This document shows, one piece after another, positions 63,126-64,000 of a DNA stretch of 64,000 nucleotides; the first letter of the stretch is position 1; every line of letters begins with the position of its first letter. The notes beneath the pieces were generated by a model. That model made no database searches, was not told the origin of the DNA, and worked only from the letters and a program-made list of their open reading frames with translations. A program made the translations under genes and the position numbers. The stretch is from an uncultured Alphaproteobacteria bacterium (GTDB lineage: Bacteria > Pseudomonadota > Alphaproteobacteria > UBA8366 > GCA-2717185): assembly GCA_943788635.1 (NCBI GenBank), contig CALSRA010000013.1, positions 124,001 through 188,000 on the forward strand, written 5' to 3'.

Positions 63126-64000
63126 TCAGCCGATACGGTAGGGCGACAAGTCTACCCCCGGATCGCGCCCCGCCACCAGATCGGCCACGATGCGGCCGCT
63201 GACCGGTCCCATCGTCATGCCGACATGCCCCCCACCAGCGGCAAGGAAGACGTTCGGATGCCCCGGCAACGCACCAAGATAGGGAACGCCACTTGGCGTC
63301 GACGGGCGAAAGCCCAGCCAGTTGCTTTGTTCGGTTGTCCGGAATCCTTTCACCGCATAGGCGACGTGATCGACCATGCGCCGCGCGCGGGTGAAATCCG
63401 GCGGCGCTTCATTGCCGCCCAGTTCCACCCCTGTGGTCAGGCGCAACCCGTGTTCCATCGGCGACAGGAAGACCGAATGATCGGCCAGCGCGACCGGACC
63501 GTTCAGCGTCGTTTCCGGGTGCGGCAACATGATGTGATAGCCGCGCTCGGTATCCAGCATGATACGGGTACCAAACTGCCGGACCAGTTTTGTAGACCAG
63601 GACCCCGCCGCAATGACGATGACATCGGTTTCGTGCTCGCCGGTTTCGGTTCGCACCACGTTGTCGCCATGAAACCCCGTGACGGAATCCTTTACGACCG
63701 TACCGCCACCAGCGCGGAAAGCTTCGGCGAACCGCTGGACCAGCCGCCCCGGATGGCGCAGCGATGAATTGCCATCGAAATAGATGCCATGCGAAAATAC
63801 CGGCGAGAGCGCCGGTTCGAGCTGGCGGATTTCATCCTCGGTCACCAGGCTGAACTGTCTGCCGCATTCGCGCATCACATCGATTTCAAATTCCGCCCCC
63901 GCGAAACTCCGGGCGTCGCGATAGACTTTCAGCACGCCGCGCCGACTGATCAGCGCTTCGGCACCGGCCTGTTCGATCAGCGTGTCATAGGCCGCATGCG
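63126..64000 (-). CDS. FAD-dependent oxidoreductase (DAO type), N-terminus cut off
   Basis: About 290 C-terminal residues; the frame is still open at the window edge, so the N-terminal FAD loop is outside. Seen: PALSPVFSHGIYF, the VIVIAAGSWSTKLV segment, FRPSTPSGVPYLGALPGHPN and GGGHVGMTMGPVSGRIV, the second FAD contact. The pattern is that of D-amino-acid dehydrogenase-like (DadA-type) enzymes. Substrate unknown. Likely the first gene of the run with the quinone reductase and cysteine desulfurase. Confidence 0.85.
   Translation of the reverse strand, partial: HAAYDTLIEQAGAEALISRRGVLKVYRDARSFAGAEFEIDVMRECGRQFSLVTEDEIRQLEPALSPVFSHGIYFDGNSSLRHPGRLVQRFAEAFRAGGGTVVKDSVTGFHGDNVVRTETGEHETDVIVIAAGSWSTKLVRQFGTRIMLDTERGYHIMLPHPETTLNGPVALADHSVFLSPMEHGLRLTTGVELGGNEAPPDFTRARRMVDHVAYAVKGFRTTEQSNWLGFRPSTPSGVPYLGALPGHPNVFLAAGGGHVGMTMGPVSGRIVADLVAGRDPGVDLSPYRIG

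Overview
The window looks like the chromosome of a GC-rich free-living alphaproteobacterium. The signs are a miniature GcrA-type protein, a coq9 gene lying divergent from rpsU as in many alphaproteobacteria, a SAM-II riboswitch in front of metZ, and many CoA-linked catabolic genes. I cannot name a genus. No tRNA, rRNA, CRISPR array or prophage is visible.

Layout. 1-4.3 kb: the end of a CoA-transferase gene, a PilZ-like protein, and three tandem paralogous amidohydrolases, followed by two copies of a 34-bp palindrome-bearing repeat. 4.3-13.5 kb (minus strand): benzoate-CoA-ligase-like enzyme, TctB/TctA permease subunits, a PimC/PimD-like acyl-CoA dehydrogenase pair and a ZntB-like metal transporter. 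This series is split by an intact IS1380-family element with a TTAG target duplication. 13.6-15.7 kb: small GcrA-like and FlgC-like genes and a glycosyltransferase with an internal amber codon. 15.9-20.5 kb: def, coq9, boxC and boxB in one minus-strand run, divergent from rpsU. 20.6-26.7 kb: VOC protein, GntR/FCD regulator, DUF3179 protein, a small secreted protein, and a pnt transhydrogenase operon full of single-base indels. 26.9-36 kb: TauD-family dioxygenase, VOC protein, serine hydrolase, amtB-glnK, CPBP protease, UbiB-like kinase and a deaminase-like amidohydrolase. 36-46 kb: diguanylate cyclase (frameshifted), two luciferase-like monooxygenases, metZ with its SAM-II riboswitch and attenuator, GST, P450, MFS and SGNH proteins. 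46-50 kb: small exported protein, RidA, and a CHASE-PAS histidine kinase beside an ABC-type binding protein. 50.7-52.4 kb: a TauE/SafE exporter split by an IS5-family element. 52.4-64 kb: rhodanese, aldo/keto reductase, a dioxygenase / molybdopterin-oxidase / CoA-transferase block, MBL hydrolase, another dioxygenase, cysteine desulfurase, quinone reductase and a truncated amino-acid-oxidase-type gene.

How the genes fit together. The strongest theme is aerobic degradation of aromatic and other carboxylic acids through CoA thioesters: benzoate-CoA ligase, BoxB/BoxC, acyl-CoA dehydrogenases, CoA transferases and Tct uptake. Lactone or decarboxylating amidohydrolases and 2-oxoglutarate dioxygenases sit around it. 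A second theme is nitrogen and sulfur handling: AmtB/GlnK, MetZ, TauE and rhodanese.

Integrity. Several genes are broken by one-base indels, mostly in short homopolymers (coq9, boxC, metZ, a GGDEF protein, a histidine kinase, a binding protein, an IS transposase), and the pnt operon carries many. Protein identity is otherwise preserved, so sequence error is a serious alternative to true decay. I found no convincing wholly new system. The most notable items are the def-coq9-boxC-boxB arrangement, the triplicated amidohydrolases, the rpsU gene without a canonical start, and the two precisely bounded insertion sequences.
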